Origin: Nitrospirota bacterium
Lineage (GTDB): Bacteria > Nitrospirota > Thermodesulfovibrionia > Thermodesulfovibrionales > UBA6898
Direction of reading: 5' to 3'
Assembly (NCBI GenBank): GCA_016214855.1
Contig: JACRMT010000002.1
Coordinates: 62,001-126,000 of the forward strand
Length of the DNA: 64,000 nucleotides
This document shows positions 17,796 through 26,556 of this stretch, in pieces. The notes under the pieces were generated by a model. It was not told the origin of the DNA. It worked only from the letters and a program-made list of their open reading frames with translations, and searched no databases. Both the position numbers and the translations under genes were made by a program. The stretch's first letter is position 1. Every line of letters starts with the position of its first letter.

Positions 17796-19190
17796 ATGAA
17801 AAAAAAGACCATACTGCTTTTTGTAAAAAACAGATCTGTTATTACTTTTCTTGAAACCTTCTTCAAGCTTTCGGGAAAATACCGCCGGGTGAACTGCGAT
17901 TCTGCTGACGCGCTGCGCGACGGTCTCGCAAAATTCTCCCCTTCTGCTGTCATTGCGGATAATGCCCTCCTGCCGCTTGTTCCCGCTGTGCAGTCCAAAG
18001 TCCCTGTGCTCGCCATGATTGAAGGGGCGCGGGGAAGGGGCATTGCAGCAGCTATTGATCACAAGGCCGATCTTTACCTTCACAAGCCGTTCCTTGACAG
18101 GGATCTTGAGCACAAGCTTGCACTGATAATAAAGCTGAAAGAGGAAAACAGAGCGCTCCGGCAGGAGGTGCAGAACCTCCAGACCATCAATGACCTTGTT
18201 CAGCTCATATCTTCTACGCGCGATCCTCACGAACTTCTGTACAGGATCGTCAAAAAGATCGCCGAGATCATGCCGGTGACGCGGTGCTCGATCATAAGAA
18301 TTGACTGGCTCCGCAAGTTTGCCTATGTTGTCGCCAGTTATGAGACACCGAATCTGACCGCCATCAAGCTGAGCCTCAAGAAGTATCCGGAGATCGAAGA
18401 GGCGCTGCTCAACAAGAAGCCGGTTGTTATCAGGGATATCATGTCTGATCCGCTTATGGCCCCTGTAAGGGACATTGTCGGGCCTCTCGGTATCCGTTCC
18501 ATTCTTGTTATGCCGATCATCTTCGAGGAAAAGGTGATCGGCACCCTGTTCCTGAGGACCTCGAGAACATTGCACGAGTTTACCGAGAATGAAGTTCAAC
18601 TGTTGAGGACCATATCCGATGCCTCTGCAAACACGCTCTACAATGCCTTTCTCTTCTCTCAGGTAGAGGATGAGAAGACCAGGCTTGAGAAGCTTGCCAT
18701 CACAGACTATCTGACCGGCATTTATAACATCCGTTATTTTTATCACCGCATCATCGAAGAATTCAGCCGCTCGGACAGATACGGTCTGCCGATCAGCTGT
18801 CTCATGCTTGACATTGATTTTTTCAAGAAGATCAATGATACGTACGGTCACAAGACCGGCGACGCCGTATTGAAGGAATTTGCCCAGCTGTTGAAACATT
18901 TCACCCGCAAGAGCGATGTCCTTGCGCGCTATGGAGGAGAAGAGTTTATCGTCATGCTTCCCCATACTTCCCTTGACGGGACTGTGGCAGAAGCAGAAAG
19001 GATCCGCAATGCGATCAAGAACCATAAATTCAAGAGCCTCTCGAACCAGACCGGCATAACTGTAAGCATCGGCATCTCCGTCTTCCCGAGCGCCAGGATC
19101 AAAACCCACGATGAGCTCATCTCTGCTGCTGATGATGCCCTGTATGAGGCCAAGAAGAGCGGCAGAGATCGAGTAATTGTTTTTGATTAA
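17796..19190 (+). CDS. Diguanylate cyclase: degenerate receiver-GAF-GGDEF
   Basis: A 464-residue cytoplasmic protein. Residues 1-115 look like a receiver domain without the usual acidic pair (ILLFVKN where IL.VDD is expected), so phosphorylation is doubtful. A short coiled coil follows (about 110-130), then a GAF domain (about 135-285), then a GGDEF domain (about 300-464) with GGEEF in the active site (RYGGEEFIVMLP). The substrate-site motif DIDFFKKINDTYGH is present, so cyclic-di-GMP synthesis is expected. An RxxD inhibitory site is not obvious. It has its own promoter, and c-di-GMP removal is also encoded in the window (HD-GYP at 48924-50030). Confidence 0.9.
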   Translation: MKKKTILLFVKNRSVITFLETFFKLSGKYRRVNCDSADALRDGLAKFSPSAVIADNALLPLVPAVQSKVPVLAMIEGARGRGIAAAIDHKADLYLHKPFLDRDLEHKLALIIKLKEENRALRQEVQNLQTINDLVQLISSTRDPHELLYRIVKKIAEIMPVTRCSIIRIDWLRKFAYVVASYETPNLTAIKLSLKKYPEIEEALLNKKPVVIRDIMSDPLMAPVRDIVGPLGIRSILVMPIIFEEKVIGTLFLRTSRTLHEFTENEVQLLRTISDASANTLYNAFLFSQVEDEKTRLEKLAITDYLTGIYNIRYFYHRIIEEFSRSDRYGLPISCLMLDIDFFKKINDTYGHKTGDAVLKEFAQLLKHFTRKSDVLARYGGEEFIVMLPHTSLDGTVAEAERIRNAIKNHKFKSLSNQTGITVSIGISVFPSARIKTHDELISAADDALYEAKKSGRDRVIVFD

Positions 19191-19250
19191 CCTGTCTTCC
19201 CCTGATCGGCGGCACTGTCGAGACCGGAAGCAGGCAATCTAAGCAACGTC

Positions 19251-21857
19251 ATGGATATCATCACCTCTCACCTCAATGCCGATTTTGATTCCCTTGCCTC
19301 GATGATCGCAGCAAGAAAGCTTTATCCTGACGCCTTCCTCGCATTCCCGGGGTCTCAGGAGCGCAAGGTCCGGGATTTTATCGAGGTCTTTAATCCTGTT
19401 GAGATCAGGAAGCTCAGGGATATTGACCCTGCCGAGATCAGGAGACTTATCATTGTTGATACCAAGCAGCCGGACCGGATCGGCATGTTTGCCGATGTCG
19501 CAAAGAACAAGAATGTCCAGGTGCATATCTTTGACCATCACCCCATCGAAGACGGAGACATCCGCGGCAGTGTCGAGCGGATAGAAACCGTGGGGGCAAC
19601 CACGACGATCTTTGTTGAGCTGCTGAAGGAAAAGGGACTTGCTCCGGACCCCATGGAGGCGACCATCCTTGCCCTGGGTATCTATGAAGAAACAGGCTGT
19701 TTTCTCTTTCCTTCCACGACCGAGCGGGACCTCAGTGCAGTCTCCTATCTCATTAAACGGGGCGCCATCCTCAATATCGTATCAGAATACGTTAAGACCG
19801 AATTGGCCAAGGAGGAACTGGAGATCCTCAATGAGCTGCTGAAATCCTCCCGGGAACTGGTCATCAAAGGGATACGGGTCATGATCGCAAAAACTTCCCG
19901 GGATCCCTATTTCGGTGATGCAGCCCTTCTTGCACACAAGATCATGGACCTGGAAGACATAGACGCTGTTCTTCTGATATTGGGCATGCAGGGAAGGATC
20001 ATCCTTGTCGGCCGAAGCAGGGCTAAAGAGTTTGATGTTGCGGACCTTTTAAAGGAGTTTGGCGGGGGAGGCCATCATGCTGCGGCATCCGCAACTATTA
20101 GGGGCGATTCCCTGGAGACCGTTGAAGAACAGGTTCTCAGGAGGATCCCGGACCATATAAAGCCGGGAAAGGTCGCTGCTGACATAATGACCAGTCCGGT
20201 TATTGTGATCCCCTGGGACAGTACGATCAGAGAAGCTGAAGATAGCATGACCAAGTTTGGAGTCAACGTTCTGCCGGTGGTAAAGGATGGTGAATATGCA
20301 GGCCTCATATCACGGGAGACGGTCGAAAAAGCTATATTCCACGGGTTCAAGAAGAACCCCATAGCTGATTTCTGTTCAACCGAAAAACTTACTGCAACAG
20401 CAGATACCCCTATCAGGGACATCGAGACCATGATGATAGAGCATAACCAGAAATTCATGGCGGTGCTGGAGGGGCAGAGGATCACGGGCGCCATTACCAG
20501 GACGGATCTGCTCAGGGTGCTGTATGAGGAATTTCTGAAAAAACGTCGTATTGATAAGGAAGAAACGGCTGATATTCATTTTTCGAGCCGTAACCTTTCC
20601 TCATGGCTCAGAGACAGATTCCCTGGCGAGATATTCAGCATCCTGAAGCTCTCCGGTACGGTTGCCGAACAATTGGGATTCAGTGCTTACCTTGTCGGCG
20701 GATCGGTGAGGGACCTGCTTCTCGGAAAACAAAACCTTGACCTTGATCTTGTGATCGAGGGCGGCGGCATCAGATTTGCCAATATCCTTGCAGAACAGAT
20801 CGGCGCAAGGGTCAGGCCCCATCCCAAGTTCGGCACGGCCCAGGTCAAACGGGGCGCATTGCGCATTGATATAGCCACCGCGCGCACGGAATATTATGAG
20901 TCGCCTGCAGCCCTTCCCAAGGTCGAAACATCATCAATCAAGAAGGACCTTTACCGCAGGGACTTTACAATCAACACCCTTGCCATCAGGCTTAATCCCA
21001 ATGATTTCGGCCTGCTCATCGATTTCTTCGGCGGTCAGCGCGATCTGAAAGAAAAGACCATTCGGGTCCTCCATAATCTCAGTTTTGTTGAGGACCCTAC
21101 CCGTGCATTCCGTGCAATACGGTTCTCTGAGCGGTTCGGGTTCAGACTGAGCAGGCACACGGCATTCCTGATGAGATCAGCCATCGAGATGAATCTTTTT
21201 GCCAAACTCTCAGGGGCACGCCTGTACGAGGAGCTTCTTCTCTCCTTTAATGAAACAAATCCCGTGCTTACGTTGAAAAGACTTTCCGATCACGGGCTGC
21301 TGAAGGTGATCCACGAGAGGATCATTTTCGACAAGCAACTCGAGAGCGACTTTGAATCCACGGCCGAGACCCTTGCCTGGTATAACCTCCTTTATCTCGA
21401 CGAAAAGATCGAAAAAGGAATACTGTATCTCATGACACTCCTGTCCCACCTCAATGACCACGAACGTGCTGATGCCCTTGCGCGTCTTTCGACGCCGCCA
21501 AAAGCCAGGAACATCATCACAGAGGGCGTGAAGCAGCAGCGGCAGATCCTCGCCGGACTTCCGTCAAAAGATCCTGCAAGCCTTTATCACCTTCTCTCTG
21601 AAAGGGAACTGGAAATAATTCTCTTTTCCATGTCTTCCACAAAGGATGCGAGAAAGAAAAAGGACATTTCCCACTTTCTTGTTGAACTCCGAAAGGTCAG
21701 GCCGATTCTCAAAGGGAATGATCTGAATGCATTGGGGCTGCCTCAAGGTCCGCTTTACGCGAAGATCCTGCATGAACTTCTCAATGAAAAGCTTGCCGGA
21801 AATCTGCCTGCAGCGGAAGATGAGATAGCATTCGTAAGAAATAATTATCTTCGATGA
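19251..21857 (+). CDS. DHH phosphoesterase-CBS-tRNA nucleotidyltransferase fusion
   Basis: An 868-residue three-part protein. Residues 1-300 are a DHH/DHHA1 phosphoesterase with HLNADFDSL, VDTKQP, FDHHPI and GGGGHHAAASA. Residues about 310-435 hold two CBS domains (from AADIMTSPVIVIPW). Residues about 460-868 are a class II poly(A)/CCA nucleotidyltransferase head with YLVGGSVRDLLLG and LDLDLVIEGG, then RRDFTINTLAI and RAFRAIRFSERFGF. This fusion is known in several deep-branching bacteria; some have split CC-adding and A-adding enzymes, so the exact product (CCA or A addition) cannot be read here. CBS domains suggest control by adenylates. It lies 60 nt after the cyclase gene, with no good Shine-Dalgarno. 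Confidence 0.9.
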   Translation: MDIITSHLNADFDSLASMIAARKLYPDAFLAFPGSQERKVRDFIEVFNPVEIRKLRDIDPAEIRRLIIVDTKQPDRIGMFADVAKNKNVQVHIFDHHPIEDGDIRGSVERIETVGATTTIFVELLKEKGLAPDPMEATILALGIYEETGCFLFPSTTERDLSAVSYLIKRGAILNIVSEYVKTELAKEELEILNELLKSSRELVIKGIRVMIAKTSRDPYFGDAALLAHKIMDLEDIDAVLLILGMQGRIILVGRSRAKEFDVADLLKEFGGGGHHAAASATIRGDSLETVEEQVLRRIPDHIKPGKVAADIMTSPVIVIPWDSTIREAEDSMTKFGVNVLPVVKDGEYAGLISRETVEKAIFHGFKKNPIADFCSTEKLTATADTPIRDIETMMIEHNQKFMAVLEGQRITGAITRTDLLRVLYEEFLKKRRIDKEETADIHFSSRNLSSWLRDRFPGEIFSILKLSGTVAEQLGFSAYLVGGSVRDLLLGKQNLDLDLVIEGGGIRFANILAEQIGARVRPHPKFGTAQVKRGALRIDIATARTEYYESPAALPKVETSSIKKDLYRRDFTINTLAIRLNPNDFGLLIDFFGGQRDLKEKTIRVLHNLSFVEDPTRAFRAIRFSERFGFRLSRHTAFLMRSAIEMNLFAKLSGARLYEELLLSFNETNPVLTLKRLSDHGLLKVIHERIIFDKQLESDFESTAETLAWYNLLYLDEKIEKGILYLMTLLSHLNDHERADALARLSTPPKARNIITEGVKQQRQILAGLPSKDPASLYHLLSERELEIILFSMSSTKDARKKKDISHFLVELRKVRPILKGNDLNALGLPQGPLYAKILHELLNEKLAGNLPAAEDEIAFVRNNYLR

Positions 21858-21862
21858 GCGAA

Positions 21863-21878
21863 TCCCGAGTTTTCGGGA
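21863..21878 (+). other. Small hairpin after the nucleotidyltransferase gene
   Basis: TCCCGA-gttt-TCGGGA, a 6-bp stem with a tetraloop, 6 nt after the stop codon. No T run follows, so it is at best a weak terminator or an RNA 3'-end stabiliser. Confidence 0.3.
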
Positions 21879-21884
21879 AAGAAT

Positions 21885-21913
21885 TTGACGCTGCAAATGA
21901 AATCTGATAGGCT
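21885..21913 (+). promoter_or_regulatory. Promoter for the 81-residue protein
   Basis: TTGACG (21885-21890), 17-nt spacer, TAGGCT (21908-21913), 33 nt before the ATG at 21946, with a GGAGA-type ribosome site in between. Confidence 0.5.
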
Positions 21914-21945
21914 TAAATCAACTACAAGACAAACGGAGACAGGTT

Positions 21946-22191
21946 ATGGACGAGACCCTTCAGCAACTTATCGAACTTGCGGCATCGCGGGGCAATAACT
22001 ATGTAAAGGGTGTTTCAACTCTCGACGAACTGCCGGGCAAGCTGGCTGAACTGGGCGTTCTTCTGCTCGAAAAGTCAAAGGTCATCGAGAATTCCGGCAA
22101 CAGCAGGCTTAAGGAAGAGGTCATAGAGCTCCAGAACAAGATCGATGATATGAGAAAAACCCTTTTCGCAAGCAAACTGCTTATCAAGTAG
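21946..22191 (+). CDS. Small helical protein of unknown function
   Basis: 81 residues, no signal peptide, cysteine or membrane segment. The first half is mixed, including a [16 protein letters not shown] helix; residues about 45-80 are strongly heptad-patterned ([19 protein letters not shown]) and likely form a coiled coil. A promoter and a ribosome site (ACGGAGACAGG) precede it, and codon use matches its neighbours, so it is probably real. I do not recognise the family. Confidence 0.65.
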   Translation: MDETLQQLIELAASRGNNYVKGVSTLDELPGKLAELGVLLLEKSKVIENSGNSRLKEEVIELQNKIDDMRKTLFASKLLIK

Positions 22192-22255
22192 TATACGCCG
22201 GCATCGCAATGGAACCTCTTATTGCGCCGCTGACAGCAGTTTACCGATCCGCGTT

Positions 22256-24091
22256 ATGATTGCCAACAGGCTTATCTCAGAAAAAAGCCCCTATCTCATG
22301 CAGCACGCCTATAACCCGGTCGACTGGTACCCATGGGGTCAGGAGGCCTTTGACAAGGCAGCACGAGAGAATAAGCCGATCTTTCTTTCAATAGGATATT
22401 CCACATGCCACTGGTGCCATGTCATGGAAAAGGAGTCCTTTGAAGATGAACAGGTGGCCGGGCTGATGAATGATGCCTTTGTTTCAATAAAGGTGGATCG
22501 CGAGGAGAGACCGGATATAGATCATGTTTACATGACGGTCTGCCAGCTTATGGCCGGCAATGGTGGCTGGCCCCTCACCATCATCATGGCTCCGGACAAG
22601 CAGCCGTTCTTTGCCGGCACCTATTTCCCAAAGAAAGCTGCTTTCGGCAGAATTGGCATGGCTGACCTGATCCCGCGTCTGAAGCAGATGTGGGAAACTG
22701 ACCGGCAAAAGCTCATTCAGCTTTCCGAAGAAATAACAGCCCGGCTTTTGCGGGAAAATACCGCTCCAGCGCCTGCGGAGCCTGAGGAAGCAGTTTTTCA
22801 CGAGGCCTTTGAGCAGCTGATCAATCAGTTCGACCATGACAACGGAGGGTTCAGCCAGGCCCCAAAGTTCCCTGCACCGCACATACTGCTTTTCCTCCTG
22901 CGATATGGGAAGCGCACAGGCAATCAGGAGGCGCTGCATATGGCGACAAAAACCCTCAATGCCATGAGAGATGGTGGCATCTATGATCATATCGGCTTTG
23001 GTTTTCATCGTTATTCAACAGACGCCCGTTGGCTGGTGCCCCATTTTGAAAAGATGCTGTACGATCAGGCAATGCTCTGCATTGCCTACACCGAGGCTTT
23101 TCAGGCGACCGGCAACGAGGACTTTCGTAACACTGCAGAAGATGTCCTCTCCTATATATCCCGGGACATGACGTCTCCTGAGGGCGGCTTTTATTCTGCA
23201 GAAGACGCAGACAGTGAAGGTGAAGAGGGCAGATTCTATGTTTGGACGCATAGTGAAATTACCGGGGCGCTCGAACCTGGTGACGCTGAACTTATATGTT
23301 CGTCGTTCAATATTCAGAGGGAGGGCAACTTTTTTGACCAGGCAACGAATGACCGGACAGGCTCGAACATCCTCCACCGGGGCCAGCAACCAGATGCAAC
23401 AGCGCAGAAAAAAGAACTTACTGCCGCAGAGCTGCCGGATCGCATAAAAAAAGCCCTCGCGCGCCTATTTGCGGTTCGGGAGCAGCGAATTCATCCGGAC
23501 AAGGACGACAAGATCCTGACAGACTGGAACGGTCTCATGATAACAGCCTTTGCAAAAGCGGCAAAGGCCTTTCAAAGACCTGACTATGCCGCTGCAGCAG
23601 CGAAGGCTGCCGATTTCATTCTGAGCCGTCTTCGCACGCCGGATGGCCGTCTTATTCACCGTTACCGCGATGGAGATGCCTCGCTGCCGGCGCATACAGA
23701 TGACTATGCCTTTTTCATCTCCGGGCTTATAGAGCTGTACCTGGCTGGCTGTGAACCTCGTTATCTTGAAGAAGCCCTTCGACTGAACAGTATTTTTATC
23801 CGCCATTTCTGGGACAACGTTCAGGGCGGCTTTTTCTTTACTGCAGATGACGGAGAAAAACTGCTTGTGCGCAGGAAAGAGATCTATGACGGAGCAGTAC
23901 CTTCCGGGAATTCCATGGCACTGTTTAATCTTCTGCGCCTCGCTGGTATCACAGGAGATGTATCCCTTGCTGAAATGGCTTCAAAGGCAGCCCGGACCTT
24001 TTTTACCATGGTCAGACAGGCGCCGACAGCATATACATATTTTCTCATGGCACTTGACTCCCGATTTGACGGAACCCTGAAAAATCAATAG
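22256..24091 (+). CDS. YyaL/DUF255 thioredoxin-fold protein
   Basis: A 611-residue cytoplasmic protein of the YyaL / spermatogenesis-associated protein 20 family. Residues about 5-165 are a thioredoxin-like DUF255 domain with the CxxC site in [16 protein letters not shown]. The remainder is an (alpha/alpha)6 barrel like N-acylglucosamine 2-epimerases and six-hairpin glycosidases, with [21 protein letters not shown] and DWNGLMI. The biochemical role of the family is unresolved. No Shine-Dalgarno is visible before the ATG. Confidence 0.92.
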   Translation: MIANRLISEKSPYLMQHAYNPVDWYPWGQEAFDKAARENKPIFLSIGYSTCHWCHVMEKESFEDEQVAGLMNDAFVSIKVDREERPDIDHVYMTVCQLMAGNGGWPLTIIMAPDKQPFFAGTYFPKKAAFGRIGMADLIPRLKQMWETDRQKLIQLSEEITARLLRENTAPAPAEPEEAVFHEAFEQLINQFDHDNGGFSQAPKFPAPHILLFLLRYGKRTGNQEALHMATKTLNAMRDGGIYDHIGFGFHRYSTDARWLVPHFEKMLYDQAMLCIAYTEAFQATGNEDFRNTAEDVLSYISRDMTSPEGGFYSAEDADSEGEEGRFYVWTHSEITGALEPGDAELICSSFNIQREGNFFDQATNDRTGSNILHRGQQPDATAQKKELTAAELPDRIKKALARLFAVREQRIHPDKDDKILTDWNGLMITAFAKAAKAFQRPDYAAAAAKAADFILSRLRTPDGRLIHRYRDGDASLPAHTDDYAFFISGLIELYLAGCEPRYLEEALRLNSIFIRHFWDNVQGGFFFTADDGEKLLVRRKEIYDGAVPSGNSMALFNLLRLAGITGDVSLAEMASKAARTFFTMVRQAPTAYTYFLMALDSRFDGTLKNQ

Positions 24092-24105
24092 GGCTCATAA
24101 CATGG

Positions 24106-24111
24106 TATAAT
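24106..24111 (+). promoter_or_regulatory. Extended -10 promoter close to the psiE start codon
   Basis: TGGTATAAT (24103-24111) is an extended -10 box ending 12 nt before the ATG at 24124. There is no Shine-Dalgarno between them, so the leader would be about 6 nt or none. Confidence 0.5.
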
Positions 24112-24123
24112 GATCCCAATAAT

Positions 24124-24564
24124 ATGGAACAGAACAAGGCTGATCTGACAGAGTTATTCCGCAGGGGATTGGTAAAGGCCGATATGGTCCTGCATGTTTT
24201 TGCTGCCTTGTTGCTGCTTGCAGCATGCGGTTTTATCTTTTACTATGCTGTTTTAAATCTCGCAAATCCGAGCCGGGACTCCATTATTCATTTAATAAAT
24301 GATGTGCTTCTTGCCCTGATCATCCTTGAGCTGCTCTGGACAGTCATCAGGTTCCTGAAAAAACAGAAGTTTTTCCTGGCCCCCTTCCTTGCCATCGGCA
24401 TTATCGCTGCAGTCAGAAGGATCCTGCTGATAGAGGCACAGACCTCATTTATGGAGCATGTGCCTTCTGAGAAACTCTATGAGATTGGACTAAGCGCCTT
24501 TGTGGTCATAACCCTGATGGTCGCCTATTATCTTTCGGTCAAGGCACAGAAACTCGAACAGTAA
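24124..24564 (+). CDS. PsiE-family membrane protein
   Basis: 146 residues with four predicted membrane helices (about 22-46, 57-76, 84-104, 120-140), matching the phosphate-starvation-inducible PsiE family in size and layout. The motif AVRRILLIEAQ between helices 3 and 4 is typical of the family. The function of PsiE is not established. The gene ends 8 nt from the convergent PfkB kinase gene. Confidence 0.75.
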   Translation: MEQNKADLTELFRRGLVKADMVLHVFAALLLLAACGFIFYYAVLNLANPSRDSIIHLINDVLLALIILELLWTVIRFLKKQKFFLAPFLAIGIIAAVRRILLIEAQTSFMEHVPSEKLYEIGLSAFVVITLMVAYYLSVKAQKLEQ

Positions 24565-24572
24565 CCGGGCGG

Positions 24573-25505
24573 TTAAAGAGCACCGAAATTTAGTTGATAC
24601 CGTTCTGAGAATTCCTCGTACGTATACTTATGCTCCTGCGTGCCATATTGTTCTACAGCATAGGCAGCAGCCACTGCGCCGATCTTTGCAGCGTCTTCGA
24701 TATTCTTTCCCATGGCAAGTCCCTTGAGGAGGCCGGAGCGGTATGCATCCCCTGCGCCGGTGGGATCCAGGACCTGAGATGCCTTTGCCGCAGGAATTGT
24801 TATATCGCGGCTGCTCATGCTGATAAGGGAGCCCTTGTCGCCGAGCGTTGTAATGATCATCTGTGTCAGGGCGAGGATCCCGTCCTTGTTCAGGCCTGTC
24901 ATCTTCATGATCACCTCAAGTTCATAGTCATTCGTGATCAGCATCATGGAATCCTGTATCCATTCTCTAAGCTGTTCGCCGGTCCATAAGGTAAGTGACT
25001 GTCCCGGATCGCAGATATACGGTATGCTCCTTTCCCTGCAGCGTGCGGCATAGCCGATCATATCCTGAAGATTGCCTGGGGCAATGATCATGATAGAACT
25101 TTTCGGATCAGCTGAACTGACATCGTAGTTTGTTGCCTGTTTCATGGCACCGGGATTAAATCCGGTGATCTGATTGTCTGACTTGTCTGTGGTAATGTAC
25201 GCGCCGGCAGTGAACTCTTCCCGAATGATCGTGATGCCTTCATTCGATATGGCATGCGTTTTCAGCCAGTCAAAATAGTTCTCATAATCCTTGCCGATCG
25301 TCGCTATGATGACCGGCCTCTCGCTGAGCAGGCTGAGGGAATAGGCAATATTGCCTGCAGTGCCGCCGAACTTCTCCTGCAGGCTGGTGACATTAAAGCA
25401 GACATTCAGCACATGGATCTTGTCCGGCAGGATATAGTCGGCAAACGAGCCGGGGAAGTCCATGATCCTGTCATATGCCATAGAACCTGAGATAAAGATA
25501 TTCAT
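24573..25505 (-). CDS. PfkB-family carbohydrate/nucleoside kinase
   Basis: A 310-residue cytoplasmic kinase of the ribokinase/PfkB superfamily. The N-terminal glycine motif is FGGTAGNIAYSL; the C-terminal catalytic motif DPTGAGDAYRSG (about residues 240-251) holds the anion hole and the catalytic Asp. The GGTAGN motif and the length fit the adenosine-kinase-like branch, so adenosine or a sugar is the likely substrate; the sequence alone does not decide. Monocistronic by spacing. Confidence 0.85.
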   Translation of the reverse strand: MNIFISGSMAYDRIMDFPGSFADYILPDKIHVLNVCFNVTSLQEKFGGTAGNIAYSLSLLSERPVIIATIGKDYENYFDWLKTHAISNEGITIIREEFTAGAYITTDKSDNQITGFNPGAMKQATNYDVSSADPKSSIMIIAPGNLQDMIGYAARCRERSIPYICDPGQSLTLWTGEQLREWIQDSMMLITNDYELEVIMKMTGLNKDGILALTQMIITTLGDKGSLISMSSRDITIPAAKASQVLDPTGAGDAYRSGLLKGLAMGKNIEDAAKIGAVAAAYAVEQYGTQEHKYTYEEFSERYQLNFGAL

Positions 25506-25550
25506 AATTGGTCTCCCTTATTCACGTGGCTCTTCACTGAGCCTTCAACT

Positions 25551-25985
25551 TCAAAATTGAACAATCTTCAGCCCAAGGGCCTTTCCACCCGCAGCCATGA
25601 TATGATCGGCAGTCGCAAGACTTTCAGCAGCAATCTCCTTGGCGATCATAAGGTGCAACGCATCGAGAGTTCTGATCGGGATATCCGCAAGAAGTGCCAT
25701 CAAATTAATCGTACCAGATGCCAATCCGGCCGGAAAGGGATGACATATCAAATGTCTCTGGCGTATATCCTCCTGAAACGTTGAGAAAATCTCCATCTCC
25801 ATCTTGAGGGTAATACTTTTCTCTCTCCGGCGGCGTGCAAGCAGGCAGCGCATCTCTACTATGGTCAGATCACTAATGGCAACAGGGCCATGCTGCTGCA
25901 GATATTCCTCCACATCCTCGGAGTGTGCCTCGTTGATATACCATTTTGCTAGTGCACTGGTATCGAAGTAGATCAAGGCCCTCAT
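25551..25985 (-). CDS. vapC: VapC-type PIN-domain toxin
   Basis: A 144-residue PIN-domain ribonuclease. The four acidic active-site positions can be seen: Asp8 in YFDTSALAKWY, Glu in TIVEMRCLL, Asp in TLDALHLMIA and Asp in LATADHIM. Its ATG overlaps the stop of the upstream antitoxin gene (ATGA, 25982-25985), which is typical of toxin-antitoxin operons. VapC toxins usually cleave tRNA or rRNA; the target here cannot be inferred. Confidence 0.9.
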   Translation of the reverse strand: MRALIYFDTSALAKWYINEAHSEDVEEYLQQHGPVAISDLTIVEMRCLLARRRREKSITLKMEMEIFSTFQEDIRQRHLICHPFPAGLASGTINLMALLADIPIRTLDALHLMIAKEIAAESLATADHIMAAGGKALGLKIVQF

Positions 25986-26209
25986 CGAGCGTCTCTGTCC
26001 TCACGGACCAGTTTTTCGCTCCCTTTCTTCATGCGTATCATCTTGTCCCGGAGATCCTTATGAGACGGAACAGGCCGGCCCTTTCCGAGCTGAACTACGC
26101 GGGCGACGGCCTTCCCTCTTTTTGTGATGATAATTTCTCCTTCAGCCTCCAGCACATCATCAAGGTGCGACAATGATTGCCGGGCCTGTCTGATTGTAAG
26201 AGTCTTCAT
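25982..26209 (-). CDS. Phd/YefM-type antitoxin
   Basis: A 75-residue antitoxin. The N-terminal half (MKTLTIRQARQSLSHLDDVL...EGEIIITKRGKAVARV) is the Phd/YefM DNA-binding fold; the C-terminal part is charged and likely wraps the toxin. A GGAGG ribosome site lies 6-8 nt before the ATG. It is translationally coupled to vapC and preceded by a 14-bp perfect inverted repeat that is a natural autoregulatory operator. Confidence 0.88.
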   Translation of the reverse strand: MKTLTIRQARQSLSHLDDVLEAEGEIIITKRGKAVARVVQLGKGRPVPSHKDLRDKMIRMKKGSEKLVREDRDAR

Positions 26210-26235
26210 AACCTGGCCTCCTATAGAGCTGCTTA

Positions 26236-26275
26236 TGTCATGTGCTACATATTTACCTTATTGTAGCACATGACA
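26236..26275 (-). promoter_or_regulatory. Operator palindrome of the VapC/Phd operon
   Basis: A perfect 14-bp inverted repeat, TGTCATGTGCTACA (26236-26249) and TGTAGCACATGACA (26262-26275), with a 12-nt A/T-rich centre. It lies 26 nt upstream of the antitoxin start. Likely bound by the antitoxin or toxin-antitoxin complex. No single consensus promoter stands out; TACAAT on the minus strand falls inside the right arm. Confidence 0.75.
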
Positions 26276-26312
26276 ATCACAAAGGGAACCTGAAGCACTC
26301 AGGAGTCGGGAT

Positions 26313-26507
26313 TTGGCAGTGGTTGCCGGCGCGTATAAATATTTCCTCCAAAAAGGACGTCCCAATACTGAAGAGATTATGATTAAGGCACTAAAAGAAT
26401 TTAAGAGTCCCCAAATGGCATTTTACCTGAGGAAGTCGAGCAGCCAGAAACTCCGTGAAGCAGCAGAAGAGTGGATAGAGCACAACCCTGTTATTGTCGG
26501 TCCGTAA
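26313..26507 (+). CDS. Short hypothetical ORF or gene remnant
   Basis: 64 residues from a TTG start; the frame is open back to 26274. The sequence reads like normal protein (YKYFLQKGRPNTEEIMIKAL, KLREAAEEWIEHNP) with helical character, but no ribosome site is seen, and the gene would begin just beyond the toxin-antitoxin operator. It could be the end of a truncated gene beside an inserted toxin-antitoxin pair. I do not recognise it. Confidence 0.3.
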   Translation: MAVVAGAYKYFLQKGRPNTEEIMIKALKEFKSPQMAFYLRKSSSQKLREAAEEWIEHNPVIVGP

Positions 26508-26556
26508 AAGGAAGATTATAAATAACCAGTTCCCATCTGAAGCTTAGTTAAAGACT

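Noticed and set aside
17706-19109. A 467-residue minus-strand ORF opposite the diguanylate cyclase gene
   Set aside because: It is antisense to clear receiver-GAF-GGDEF coding sequence, has no domain-like pattern, and only reflects codon bias of the real gene.
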